From Candidatus Sumerlaeota bacterium (GTDB lineage: Bacteria > Sumerlaeota > Sumerlaeia > Sumerlaeales > Sumerlaeaceae), in the NCBI GenBank assembly GCA_017161655.1, contig JADFCV010000006.1:1-35550 (forward strand): 35,550 nt of DNA, written 5' to 3'. Below the pieces are notes generated by a model. The model saw only the letters and a program-made list of their open reading frames with translations, ran no database searches and had not been told where the DNA came from. This document shows, one piece after another, positions 24,380 to 33,137 of this stretch (position 1 is its first letter; the number at the start of each line of letters is the position of its first letter). A program made the position numbers and the translations under genes.

Positions 24380-25346
24380 AGCGGATTCTCGGGTCGTTCA
24401 GGGCCAGTAGAAGGTCTGCCAAAAGGTTGCCAAGGATAAGCATGACACTGGCGAGCATGACGGCTGATGCAACGACGAACATGTCCTTGGAGTTGTAAGC
24501 CTCGATCGTTGTTCTGCCAAGGCCGGGCCAGGCCATGACGTTCTCCACAAGGAAAGCTCCGCTAAGCAAATCGCTGAACGCGAAGCCGAAGAGAGTGATC
24601 ATGGGATTGAGTGCGTTGCGCAAAGCATGGTGGAGCACCGCCTGCCGATAGCTCAGTCCTTTGGCCAGGGCCGTACGCATGTAATCGGCGCGCAGAGCCT
24701 CCAGCAGGTTCGAGCGCATCTGGCGCGTGTAGATGGCGAGTCCTCCCGCCCCTAGCACGATCGTGGGCAAAACAAGATGATGGGCGATGTCCTTCATGCG
24801 TGCCCACGTCGAAGTCAATTGCGTATAGTTGTCGGAGGTCATCCCGCCTGTAGGGAACCATTCAGTGTGAGCTGCAAAGTAGATGGCGAAGAGAGCGAGA
24901 AGCACAGCAGGAATCGAGAGTCCGAAGAAGGCGATTGCAGAAGCGAGCCTGTCGGGCCATGAGTTCTGCTTCACCGCAGCGATGATCCCCAGTGGAACTC
25001 CGATCAACCATGCGAACAGCGTCGAGCTAAGTGCCAGGAGGAACGTGTTGAAGAGTCGCTGGCCGATGAGGTCGGCCACAGGGATTTTGTAGGCAAAGCT
25101 GTTGCCAAGGTTGCCGTGGCGGACCACGCCCCAGACCCAGCGCGCCCAGACCTCGTACCAGGGTCGATCAAGCCCAAGGCGCTGGACCTCGCGTTCCAAG
25201 AATTCTGCCGGAATCTTCGGATCCATCCGCAGCGCCGAAAGGAAATCGCCCGGCGAATGAAACAGCAGGAAAAACGTCACGAGCGAAATTGCTAATAGCA
25301 GCGGAATCGCCTCTAGCAGGCGTCTCATGATAAGCCGCGCAATCAT
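24372..25346 (-). CDS. Oligopeptide ABC transporter permease (OppB/DppB type)
   Basis: A 324-residue permease with TM1 at residues 10-30 (MRRLLEAIPLLLAISLVTFFLL), a periplasmic loop containing FLEREVQRLGLDRPWYEVWARWVWG, then GNLGNSFAYKIPV and the remaining TM segments. The EAA-type loop reads YMRTALAKGLSYRQAVLHHALRNALNPMI, as in OppB. It lies between the possible small membrane ORF, whose stop overlaps its ATG (ATGA), and oppC, which it overlaps by 8 bases. It forms the heterodimeric pore with OppC. Confidence 0.95.
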   Translation of the reverse strand: MIARLIMRRLLEAIPLLLAISLVTFFLLFHSPGDFLSALRMDPKIPAEFLEREVQRLGLDRPWYEVWARWVWGVVRHGNLGNSFAYKIPVADLIGQRLFNTFLLALSSTLFAWLIGVPLGIIAAVKQNSWPDRLASAIAFFGLSIPAVLLALFAIYFAAHTEWFPTGGMTSDNYTQLTSTWARMKDIAHHLVLPTIVLGAGGLAIYTRQMRSNLLEALRADYMRTALAKGLSYRQAVLHHALRNALNPMITLFGFAFSDLLSGAFLVENVMAWPGLGRTTIEAYNSKDMFVVASAVMLASVMLILGNLLADLLLALNDPRIRYD

Positions 25347-25537
25347 GGTTTGACGTCATCTGCTATGTACTGAAGTTTGCCGAATAATTCGGTGAGAGCC
25401 GTTCCGCTCATGATGGAGAACATGAAGAGCAATGCGGGAACGAGGCGCAAGCGCGAACCGCATGCATCCCGGCACGGAAGCCGGGGAACTGGCAGCTCGC
25501 GAGCCATGCGATTTCCCAATAGCTGGAAATAGGACAT
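25343..25537 (-). CDS. Possible 64-residue membrane protein coupled to oppB
   Basis: The stop codon of this ORF overlaps the oppB ATG as ATGA, the same coupling seen elsewhere in this window. The product begins MSYFQLLGNRMAREL, has a hydrophobic helix around residues 32-50 (LVPALLFMFSIMSGTAL) and ends in a polar tail. AGAAAG lies about 12 bases before the ATG. Codons look coding, but I know no family and length alone does not prove it. Confidence 0.45.
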   Translation of the reverse strand: MSYFQLLGNRMARELPVPRLPCRDACGSRLRLVPALLFMFSIMSGTALTELFGKLQYIADDVKP

Positions 25538-25685
25538 TGAGGCAAAGCTTTCTGCCCCGTTACTGCGAGCTACACACACATAAGGGGGCAGCTGTCGTGG
25601 TTTGATTCGGTTCCGGCCGGCGCCTTATGGCCACAACGCTATTGATGAGAGGGCGGATTTCGCTTTGCGCAATGCTCTGGTCTTC

Positions 25686-27674
25686 TCACGGCTCTTTCAC
25701 GTAAAACTCTTCGATGTTCCACAGCAATTCGTGCGACAATGCGCTCGGTTTCACGTTGCCAAATTTGTTGCGGACGGCCACGAACACTTTGGAGGTCCAC
25801 AGCGGCAAGATCGGAAGCTGTTCGGACATGATCTCCTGCATTCGCCAGTAGATCCGCTGCTGCTCAGCGACGTCCAGTGTCGCGTTGAACTGATCCGCCA
25901 GGCGATCCAGTTCTGCTTCCCATGGCGTTGCCGGCTTTTCCTGACGCGGGTTGAATAGGTGTGTGCGCCCGCTTGAGCGATAGACGTTCATCGAGTTCGC
26001 GGGATGGATTCCTCCGCCGCCAAGCCCGAGGAGACAGGCTTCATATTCGAAGGTGCTGTCGAGCTGGGTGACAAGGGCATTGAAATCGAGAAATTGGGGG
26101 CGAGCCTCGATGCCCACCTGGGCCCAATCTTGCTGCATCAGGCTAGCCACACGCTCGCGTACCTTGTTGCCTTTATTTGTGATGAAGGTGAAACTCACTT
26201 TGTTGCCCTGGGCGTCCTCGCGAATGCCATCGCCATTGCGGTCGCGGAGATCCATCTCATCCAGAAGCGCCTGAGCGCGCGCTGGGTCATATTCGTATTT
26301 CCGCAGGTTGGGGTTGATCCAAAACGAATTCGCAGGAGATTCAAGTCCCCACACGCTCACCGCAAGCCCACGAAGCTCCGTGCGGATGATGCTCTCTTTG
26401 TCAAGAGCATGAAGCATGGCACGCCGGAACCGAACGTCCTCAAACCAGGCCTGCTTCACGGGATCCACGAAGGGGCGGCCAGTGTCCGGATTCTTGCCTT
26501 TTTTCAGATTGAACCAAAAGAGATTTGCGCCGTCGCCGGGTCCGCAGTCATAAAGGGTGTAATTGCCTTTCGTTTGTCCATCGGCGAGATCGGGAATGCT
26601 GTCAGGGCGCGGACGCACAATTCCGTCGGCTGTGCCACCGGTGAAGCGCGCGAGCATTTGGTCCATGTCCGGCGCGTACGTGAAAATGACCGTATCAAGG
26701 TAAGGCAGTTGTGTTCCGTTGCGGTCATATTTGTAATAGTGTGGATTGCGCTCAAGGATCACACGCTCACCAGGCACGTATTGCTTCAGCTTGAAAGGGC
26801 CGCTGCACACGATCTTTTCCGGAGCCACGTTGATTCCCATCGAAGTGTCGAATTGCCCGGCCTTATAGGCTTCTTCGTAGGCCTTTTTGGAGATAGGACC
26901 CCAACCCATGAGCGCGAGAAACGAGCCGGTCGGCTCGGCCAACCGCACGCGCACCGTGGTGTCGTCTATCTTTTCGAACTGGAAAGGTTTTCCCGCCACC
27001 TGCATGATGTCGCGCAGCGGGGTCGAAATGTTGGGATCATAGATCACTTGCGCCGTGAAAAGAATGTCATCGGCCGTAAGCGGCGAGCCATCGGACCATT
27101 TGAGTCCCTCGCGCAGCTTGAGAATCCAGCAGCGCTTGTCCTCCTCCATGTACCACTCCTTAAGCAGGCCAGGGACGTAGGTTTGCTTCGCATTGTCGAA
27201 ACCAATGAGGGATTCGAACATGCGGCCGATGATGTCAGAGCTGGAGCTTTCGTTTGTGGTGATCGGGTTGAAGCTCTTGGGCCCCTCACCGAAACTCACA
27301 AAGGTGAAACTGCCACCGCGTTTCCCCGGCTCGATGTCTGTCACGGGGTAGGCGTCGGGAAAGGGGAGAGCGAATCCAGGTGGCGGCGGGGTGGCGCGAT
27401 GCTCGAGAGAATAGGATGTCTGCCGTGCGACCGGCGTCACCACAGCAATTGCCGGCGTGCTTTTGGCCGCCACGCTCGTTGCAGGGTTTACTTGAGCCGA
27501 TGTGCTGGTTGTGCTCGCCTTTTCTTCAGGTGTGCGCATCTGTTCATCGCGTTGAACTGAGTCCGTGGGCGCACATGCTGTGAGAGCACTTATAAGCCCA
27601 AGCACGCCGAGGGCTTGCTTGATGCGGCGAGAGAGTTGTTTCGGGTGTTCCTGAGAGAATTGTGTCCCCGTCAT
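25686..27674 (-). CDS. Extracytoplasmic solute-binding lipoprotein, family 5 (OppA/DppA type)
   Basis: A 662-residue lipoprotein. The ATG at 27674 is preceded by AAAAGGAG, and a hydrophobic stretch ends in lipobox LTAC. A Thr/Ser/Ala linker of about 60 residues precedes the SBP_bac_5 fold. Landmarks are FNPITTNESSSSDIIGRMFESL, LREGLKWSDGSPLTADDI, a YDP-containing domain II region, and VRFRRAMLHALDKESI. A DLRDRNGDGIRED stretch looks like a Ca-binding or insertion loop. The frame is open upstream to 27803, but those 43 residues have no signal. It delivers peptides (or another large solute) to the permeases; 340 bases separate it from oppB, with a small ORF between them. Confidence 0.95.
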   Translation of the reverse strand: MTGTQFSQEHPKQLSRRIKQALGVLGLISALTACAPTDSVQRDEQMRTPEEKASTTSTSAQVNPATSVAAKSTPAIAVVTPVARQTSYSLEHRATPPPPGFALPFPDAYPVTDIEPGKRGGSFTFVSFGEGPKSFNPITTNESSSSDIIGRMFESLIGFDNAKQTYVPGLLKEWYMEEDKRCWILKLREGLKWSDGSPLTADDILFTAQVIYDPNISTPLRDIMQVAGKPFQFEKIDDTTVRVRLAEPTGSFLALMGWGPISKKAYEEAYKAGQFDTSMGINVAPEKIVCSGPFKLKQYVPGERVILERNPHYYKYDRNGTQLPYLDTVIFTYAPDMDQMLARFTGGTADGIVRPRPDSIPDLADGQTKGNYTLYDCGPGDGANLFWFNLKKGKNPDTGRPFVDPVKQAWFEDVRFRRAMLHALDKESIIRTELRGLAVSVWGLESPANSFWINPNLRKYEYDPARAQALLDEMDLRDRNGDGIREDAQGNKVSFTFITNKGNKVRERVASLMQQDWAQVGIEARPQFLDFNALVTQLDSTFEYEACLLGLGGGGIHPANSMNVYRSSGRTHLFNPRQEKPATPWEAELDRLADQFNATLDVAEQQRIYWRMQEIMSEQLPILPLWTSKVFVAVRNKFGNVKPSALSHELLWNIEEFYVKEP

Positions 27675-27845
27675 TCGTAGGATGCTCCTTTTGCAAACAT
27701 CACCAACGCCCCGCAGTTCATCCTGCCCATGTATCAGACCGTGGCAGCTTTCCACCGGTGCGTCACGCCACTTACTTCGGCCCACGGACGCCTCCATTTC
27801 CAAGTGAAATCGTTGCAGAGAAGCTGTGAGGGGGGGTTTTGATGT

Positions 27846-28191
27846 TCACGGGTAACGTCGTGAGACCTGCGCGATCGTGCCCTGCAAAACGTCGCGGCTT
27901 TCTCGGCGCCGTTCGTCTAAAGATGTTGCGAGAAGTTGTGATCCCTGCTGCGTGAGCCACGTCAGGGAGTCCCGCGCACCAGGCGACGCTGTCGCGATTT
28001 TATCAATCTGCACCCCGCCCCGCCGCCGACACGTTTTCTCGAAAGGCAAGAATTGCGTGGCCAATAGCTCTCGCCTGCCTCTGCCAGCGCTCCGCGGCCG
28101 TGACGCGGGTTCCGGAGGCGCCATTTCGCACCAGGGAGATGTTGTGAGACAACTCTTCGCAGTCGCCGGGTCCCGTCTTGGTCGCGACTAT
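27846..28191 (-). pseudogene. Apparently frameshifted small gene downstream of the HTH gene
   Basis: On the minus strand one frame reads protein-like from about 28191 to about 28020 (SIVATKTGPGDCEELSHN, then VTAAERWQRQARAIGHAI). The frame one base over continues equally well to a stop at 27846 (QIDKIATASPGARDSL, then DERRRESRDVLQGTIAQVS). The switch falls at a G-rich run near 28010-28025, so one extra G in this sequence (or in the genome) would explain it. The first frame has no ATG; an ATA overlaps the TAG stop of the HTH gene where ATG would be expected. No family is recognised. Sequencing error and genuine decay cannot be told apart here. Confidence 0.4.
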
Positions 28192-28418
28192 AGACTCCTG
28201 CGCGTGCGTGAAGGCGGTCGGAAATCCAGCCCAAGTTCATCGCGTTGGCGCCGTTTGGCTTCTTCCACAAGTCGTTCCACACTTTCGCGAGTCACGCGCG
28301 TGGTGCGTGGACTTAATTTGAGCGATTCCAAACGCCCCGCCTGGATGAGCTGATACACGCGCTTTTTGGACACATCGAGAAACTTAGCGGTGCGCGCCAC
28401 ACTCCACAATTCGGACAT
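28188..28418 (-). CDS. Excisionase-like helix-turn-helix DNA-binding protein
   Basis: A 76-residue protein. Residues 1-50 form an HTH_17/excisionase-type winged helix (WSVARTAKFLDVSKKRVYQLIQAGRL, then a strand pair LKLSPRTTRVTRESVERLVEE). The C-terminal 25 residues are basic. Strong AGGAGG lies 8 bases before the ATG. Such proteins serve as Xis factors, phage or plasmid regulators, or small MerR-type regulators. No integrase is near, so the partner is unknown. The broken ORF follows immediately on the same strand. Confidence 0.8.
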   Translation of the reverse strand: MSELWSVARTAKFLDVSKKRVYQLIQAGRLESLKLSPRTTRVTRESVERLVEEAKRRQRDELGLDFRPPSRTRRSL

Positions 28419-28994
28419 CGTTCCATCCTCCTCATTTTGGTCTGCTTTGGCGCTGGATTCGCTTCCCTCTTGGCCTTCGGCGGGCTTCCCCGCTTCTCAT
28501 CGCAGCCTCTACGCCGGCGCCGTGAGTGATTGCCGGCTGTCCGCGGTGCCCGGCCGAATCAGAGCAACTTTTTCCACCAGCGCTGCGGCAAGTTTGCATC
28601 AAAACACGCTGAGACGTCTCTTGATCGGCTCTGGTTTTTGCCGCGAAAATCAGGGGAAAATTTGAAAAGCCCTCGCCGTCGCTTGTTTTTCTTGGTCTTT
28701 TTTCTGTCGCGCGGCTGAGAGTTTTGCCCCCCGGCGAAGAAGGCGCAAAACGATGCACACGATAGCCTGACGCCTGTTCCGTAGGCGCCGAGCAGATTCT
28801 TTGAGAAGACGTCCGCTATGGGGGGCGGAGCCTTGGGGATTGTGTGTACGAAATGGTACAATGGTCTGCCCTCGCGCTGTTCGTGAACGTCCCTTTGTGT
28901 GGTTTACAATGGTCGAGCAGGTAGACCATGGTAGCCCTTCATCATTGAAACCGCAAGACTTGACGTTGATTTGACAGAACCGCTAGTTTTCTGG
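28419..28994. other. Intergenic stretch without a clear gene
   Basis: 576 bases with no convincing ORF. It contains an imperfect inverted repeat, ATGGTCTGCC (28861-28870) and GGTAGACCAT (28920-28929), 49 bases apart, and TTGACG/TTGACA-like hexamers near 28960-28976 without matching -10 elements. Neither can be assigned a function. Confidence 0.5.
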
Positions 28995-29090
28995 TCAGGA
29001 TTTTGCTTTGATGTCGGTGTTGCCGCCGTGGGTCACCACGATGAGCAACTCGATGAGCGTGAAGCACAGCTGCGCGAGGGGAAAGCGCAG
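28995..29090 (-). pseudogene. Relic of a type IV prepilin N-terminus
   Basis: The minus-strand frame reads RFPLAQLC then FTLIELLIVV (codons 29063-29034), an exact prepilin N-terminal motif with the conserved Glu5. It then loses similarity (THGGNTDIKAKS) and stops at 28995. Normal prepilins continue with a long hydrophobic helix and a globular domain. There is no ATG/GTG/TTG start or ribosome-binding site close upstream, and the residue before Phe is Cys rather than Gly. I read it as the leftover of a truncated or recombined pilin/pseudopilin gene. Confidence 0.6.
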
Positions 29091-29433
29091 TGAGTAGGGC
29101 GGGTTCCAAGGGCGCGAGCGGGGCCCGCTCCTTTCTTTTTGGTCCTTCTCCAGATGCACGATGCGTGTGGCACGGGGCGGCCGCAGCTCAAGAATGTCGC
29201 AGCGCGCCAAAGCGCAGCCAAGGTTATGGCGAGTTTCTTTTCTCCAATCCCGTGAGTTCCTGGGTTCTTTCCCCCACCGTTCGGCGGCCGGTCTCGTTTC
29301 CATTTCCCTCTTTAAAAGCCAACTCAGCCGAACGCCAGCGCCGCCTTTTGTTGCTTTTCCACGCGTTTGCACAGCGCCAGGGTTTCCCCCGATTTCTTCA
29401 CGCTCAGAGAGGTGGCTGGGATTCGGTTGCTCT
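29091..29433. other. Intergenic stretch between the prepilin relic and the hydrolase gene
   Basis: About 340 bases with ORFs in several frames, none with family resemblance. I see no terminator after the hydrolase stop at 29434. Confidence 0.45.
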
Positions 29434-31824
29434 TTATGCGCGTCGGCGTACCCAGATAGGGCTCGACCACGCCATGTTGTCGTCGCGGCATGTTACACGC
29501 AGGTAATAATAGGAGGTCTTGCCCGGAGGTTGTTTGCTCCACTCCGGATCGCTCCACGTAAACTGCGATTGATGCCCCTCCCCGCCGAAGCAATACACTG
29601 TGGCGTTGTCCTTCACGATTTCAATCCAGCGCAGCAGCGACTCACTCGAGACGGCGACCTTGAATTCAAGTTTCTCGGCGGCGTCAATGTCTGCGCCCAT
29701 GGGTGAGCCATTGGCTTCGAAGACGATACGGGCGCGAATACCACTCGTGGCGTAGCAGCGTCGCTTGCGCAAAGCCTCGAACACGGCTTCGCGGGTGAGT
29801 TGCGGCGCAAGCACGCACGCCAGCCCACCCAGGTAGGGGTCGCGTTTCCAGCACTCGCCATGCTGCCACAGCAGGCCGTGGCAGTCTGTGCCCCCGATAA
29901 AACCGAAACGCAATCCGCGGGCCAGACCGTCCTGAGCAAAGTAACCGGGTAATCCGCCGCGATGGGCAAGTGGACGATTCCCCATGAATTCATGCGCCCC
30001 ATGGACAGAGACAATCTCCACCAGCGGAACAACGTCCGGCGCGAACGCCTCCCAGCGCGTTCCGGTCCAGCCGATATGGTGGGGGATCGCAATGGCCTCG
30101 TACTTGCGGGCCGCTTCCACGAGTTTGTCCGCTGTCGCATACTCAGGCAGGGTGTGATCGAAGAGCGGGATGTCGCGTCGGCAGGAATAAACGTTCATGT
30201 GGCCACTGCCCCGCGGCACTCGCAACGTCGTCCACTCCTGGCCGAACAGAGTGACAAAACGGCCAGGCTCGTTGAAATGCTCCGTGATGGCTTTGATCTC
30301 TTCCCATTCGCTTGGCGAGAGCGTATTGCCGACAAAGCTATCGTGGTCGGTGAGTGCGGCAAAGTCCTCTGCGTACACATCCCGTCGCATGAGATAGAAT
30401 TCGTCAACGTCGCCGGTGCCATCGCTGAGGGAGGTGTGGCCGTGAATGTCCCCGAAATAGAAATGCCATTCGCCCCACGGCTCGAAATCAATTTTCTCGC
30501 GCACGCGCGCACTTGCGACGGGCGTACGCCCTTTCGGCGAAAGCCTCGGGGAATGTGCAGGGAGGGGCTGGCTCACAGTGAATTTCTGCACAACGGCGTC
30601 GTCCAAATCGCGCCGCGCCGTCATGATTTCACCTTTTGCGATAGGAGCGAGCGCGACATGTTGGCCTCGGCCTCCCCACCCATCTTTGTGCAAGCGCGTG
30701 GGGGCGCTCCACTGGTTTCCGTCGAAAACGATGAGAAAGAAGTTCTGCGACGCTCGCGCTGAAAGCCAGACTCGCCCGTCGGGGGAGCATGCGAGCTGCG
30801 GAAATTCCAGCCCCTGCACGGTTGAAGTGGTCTCGCGAGCGACGATGTCGGGTTGAGGCGGCCACGAGACTCGTCCTGAGCGATCCAGTACGGCGATCTC
30901 GACGCGGCGTGGAATGTCGGTTGTGCCATCGGGCCAGCAGTTTGTGTACCAAGCAAGCCATGTGTGGCCCTGCCGATCGCATGCCGCGGCGGGGGCCAGA
31001 TGAAGTCCTCTCCCTGAGGTAACTGCCACGACATTCCCCAACGCTGCGTTTGCTCGGACCAGTCGGGCTTTGATTGCGACGTCGCCGTCTGTGCTTTCAT
31101 CCCACACGACCCACGCTGTTGACTCATCGAGCAGGGCCAATGCCGGACGGCGCGCGTCACCGCGTGGGGGAGAAGCTACAGCGGAAGCTTGGGCAATTTT
31201 CCCGCGACGGATTGGCGCCACCCACGTGGCGAAGTGGCCATTTGATTCGAGGCTTTCCCACGCGAGGAACCCCGTACCAGTGACGTCGACAGCAAGAGCC
31301 GGGTTGCCAAGCCACTTGCCTGACCCCAGTGTCCCAAGCACCTGCAGACGCCCGTCACTCTCAAGTTGGGCAAAGCCTATGGTCATGTTGGAATCATGAG
31401 GGGACATATCTTGCGGAGCAGGAGCTGTGCCTGCCCACGCCACATAAACCCTATCGCCAGCTACAGCAAGGGCTGGACGGTGGCAACGTGTGAGGGGAAG
31501 GCTGCGTTCGTCATTCGAACTCTCTGCCGCGGGCAAGACCTGGCGTAGCACCAATCGTTCTACGTTGCCGTCGCTTGTCACCCAGGCTGCCCATGTTTTT
31601 CCTTCGGATGCGGCGACAGCCGGGTATTCGTTACGTTTGCCGCTGCCTAATATCATCGGAGTATCTGCACGAAGCGGTCCTGAACCGTCCGGAGGGATTC
31701 CGGGAAGAACATCCCAGGGCGGTGGCGCTGCGCCCAGTGTGCGCAACAAGGGTTCAGGAACAAGTGCGCCGAGAAGTGTGACAGCACCTAACCGAAGAAC
31801 ATCGCGTCGCGAATAGCTTCCCAT
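29434..31824 (-). CDS. Tat-exported CehA/DUF3604-like PHP-type metallohydrolase with N-terminal repeat region
   Basis: 796 residues. The start YSRRDVLRLG followed by a hydrophobic stretch is a twin-arginine signal (Arg6-Arg7). Residues about 40-430 contain repeated strand blocks, each with WAAWV/AWAG/AWESL-like W motifs and D-G turns, resembling a sialidase or beta-propeller module. The catalytic part starts near residue 460 with GDIHGHTSLSDG, then ALTDHDSF, HHIGWTG, and GTDCHGLLW. These His/Asp clusters are typical of PHP-type hydrolases of the CehA/DUF3604 group, which act on phosphoesters or carbamate-like esters. The substrate is unknown. A C-terminal beta domain of about 90 residues follows. 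The ATG at 31824 has AAAGGAG upstream. Confidence 0.85.
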   Translation of the reverse strand: MGSYSRRDVLRLGAVTLLGALVPEPLLRTLGAAPPPWDVLPGIPPDGSGPLRADTPMILGSGKRNEYPAVAASEGKTWAAWVTSDGNVERLVLRQVLPAAESSNDERSLPLTRCHRPALAVAGDRVYVAWAGTAPAPQDMSPHDSNMTIGFAQLESDGRLQVLGTLGSGKWLGNPALAVDVTGTGFLAWESLESNGHFATWVAPIRRGKIAQASAVASPPRGDARRPALALLDESTAWVVWDESTDGDVAIKARLVRANAALGNVVAVTSGRGLHLAPAAACDRQGHTWLAWYTNCWPDGTTDIPRRVEIAVLDRSGRVSWPPQPDIVARETTSTVQGLEFPQLACSPDGRVWLSARASQNFFLIVFDGNQWSAPTRLHKDGWGGRGQHVALAPIAKGEIMTARRDLDDAVVQKFTVSQPLPAHSPRLSPKGRTPVASARVREKIDFEPWGEWHFYFGDIHGHTSLSDGTGDVDEFYLMRRDVYAEDFAALTDHDSFVGNTLSPSEWEEIKAITEHFNEPGRFVTLFGQEWTTLRVPRGSGHMNVYSCRRDIPLFDHTLPEYATADKLVEAARKYEAIAIPHHIGWTGTRWEAFAPDVVPLVEIVSVHGAHEFMGNRPLAHRGGLPGYFAQDGLARGLRFGFIGGTDCHGLLWQHGECWKRDPYLGGLACVLAPQLTREAVFEALRKRRCYATSGIRARIVFEANGSPMGADIDAAEKLEFKVAVSSESLLRWIEIVKDNATVYCFGGEGHQSQFTWSDPEWSKQPPGKTSYYYLRVTCRDDNMAWSSPIWVRRRA

Positions 31825-32086
31825 CGTGCAGACCGCTCCTTTGAAAACCGAGATTCTGCCGCAAAAGAGGTGATCGCGCGGCCTGGCTCTTGGCGCAAGA
31901 GAAAAGGGACGCAAACGTCCTCAAACGCAGGGTTCAGAACACGCGCAGACGGCCTGCGCACGATTCCAGTTGCATGCTCGGGCTGGCATCTCGGTAAAAA
32001 TGCAGCGCTATCCAACGCAGCGTACCTATTTTGCGACGAGGTTATGATCGTTAGCTTATTAACATAAATAAGGGTAAGATCGAATC
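31825..32086. promoter_or_regulatory. Divergent promoter region, hydrolase / fabD
   Basis: 262 bases. The last 60 before fabD are clearly AT-rich and contain TATGAT (32043-32048) and CATAAATA, both -10-like, but no convincing -35 at the right distance. The fabD ribosome-binding site is AAGGG about 11 bases before the ATG. No operator repeat was seen. Confidence 0.35.
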
Positions 32087-33004
32087 ATGCGAGCGTTTAT
32101 TTTTCCTGGTCAGGCATCACAGTTTGTCGGCATGGGCAAAGACTTGTTGGATCTTGGCCCTCAAGCACGCGCGAAAATGGAATTCGCCAATGAGCGCTAT
32201 GGCGGGACCTTGCTTCCCACTATGTTCGAGGGACCAGAGGAAAAACTTCGGCAGACCGAGTTCACTCAGCCGGCGATTTTTCTTTGCTCGGTTGTTCTTA
32301 CAGACGTGTTGCGCGAACGTGGCGTGGAATTTGCCATGGCCGCAGGCCATAGCCTCGGCGAGTACAGCGCCCTTTATGCCGCAGGAGCACTCGATTTTGA
32401 ACCATTGTTCGATTTGCTCAAACTGCGCGCATCCTTGATGCAGCATTCCGGCGAAAAGCGTCCCGGCGCCATGGCTGCCATCATCGGGCTCGATAAGGAT
32501 AGAATTGCCGAGCTTTGCGCGCAGTCAGGAAAGATTGTGGTTGTGGCCAACGACAATGCCCCAGGCCAGGTTGTGATTTCAGGAGAACCTGAGGGTGTGG
32601 CGCAGGTCGGCGAGCTGTGCAAAGCTGCAGGGGCCAAGCGCGTCTTGCCGGTGAATGTTTCTGGAGCTTTTCATTCTCCTTTGTTGGAGGATGCCGCGGC
32701 GGAGCTCGCACCCGCCATCGAGCAGGCCTCCTGGCGCGACGCGCTGATCCCTGTGGTCATGAATGTGTCCGCCCAGCCGCGCCGAGTCGCCGCGGAAATC
32801 AAAGCCGACCTCGTGCGGCAGATCATTTCTCCGGTGCTGTGGGTAGATTCGATTCGTCGGATGGCTGCAGAAGGTGTGGATGAATTTGTCGAAGTGGGGC
32901 CAGGCAAAGTGCAAGCCGGTATCATCAAGCGCATCGTGCCCGATGCAAAAGTCGTGAGTGTTGGCTCGCGCGCGGAGCTTGAGGAATTTCTTGCCAAATT
33001 GTGA
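32087..33004 (+). CDS. fabD: Malonyl-CoA:ACP transacylase FabD
   Basis: FabD loads malonate from CoA onto acyl carrier protein, providing the extender unit for fatty acid synthesis. The 305-residue protein shows FPGQASQFVGMG (6-17), the nucleophile motif GHSLGEYSALYAAG with Ser89, and catalytic His196 in VSGAFHSPLL. It ends with the ferredoxin-like acyl-binding region and VEVGPGKVQAGIIKRI. Length is normal. It stands alone here; fabG is 21 kb away and no acpP, fabH or fabF is in view. Confidence 0.96.
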   Translation: MRAFIFPGQASQFVGMGKDLLDLGPQARAKMEFANERYGGTLLPTMFEGPEEKLRQTEFTQPAIFLCSVVLTDVLRERGVEFAMAAGHSLGEYSALYAAGALDFEPLFDLLKLRASLMQHSGEKRPGAMAAIIGLDKDRIAELCAQSGKIVVVANDNAPGQVVISGEPEGVAQVGELCKAAGAKRVLPVNVSGAFHSPLLEDAAAELAPAIEQASWRDALIPVVMNVSAQPRRVAAEIKADLVRQIISPVLWVDSIRRMAAEGVDEFVEVGPGKVQAGIIKRIVPDAKVVSVGSRAELEEFLAKL

Positions 33005-33137
33005 ATGGGCGCGAACAACCGAAAGTGGTGAAGGTTATTCCCGCAAGGAAACCAGCTAACTTGGGTGTGGTCTGGTTTTTTCTCATGGGGAAGGGGTCGA
33101 GCGGCGGATCTGTGGTTCTAGCTGAGAGACGAGGTTA

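Noticed and set aside
26004-27560. 518-residue plus-strand ORF
   Set aside because: Antisense to the solute-binding protein gene; composition is rich in His and Arg with no domain pattern. It is a GC-rich shadow frame.
28861-28929. Inverted repeat pair as an IS end or operator
   Set aside because: Only 9 of 10 bases match with a 49-base spacer and there is no transposase or adjacent target duplication.
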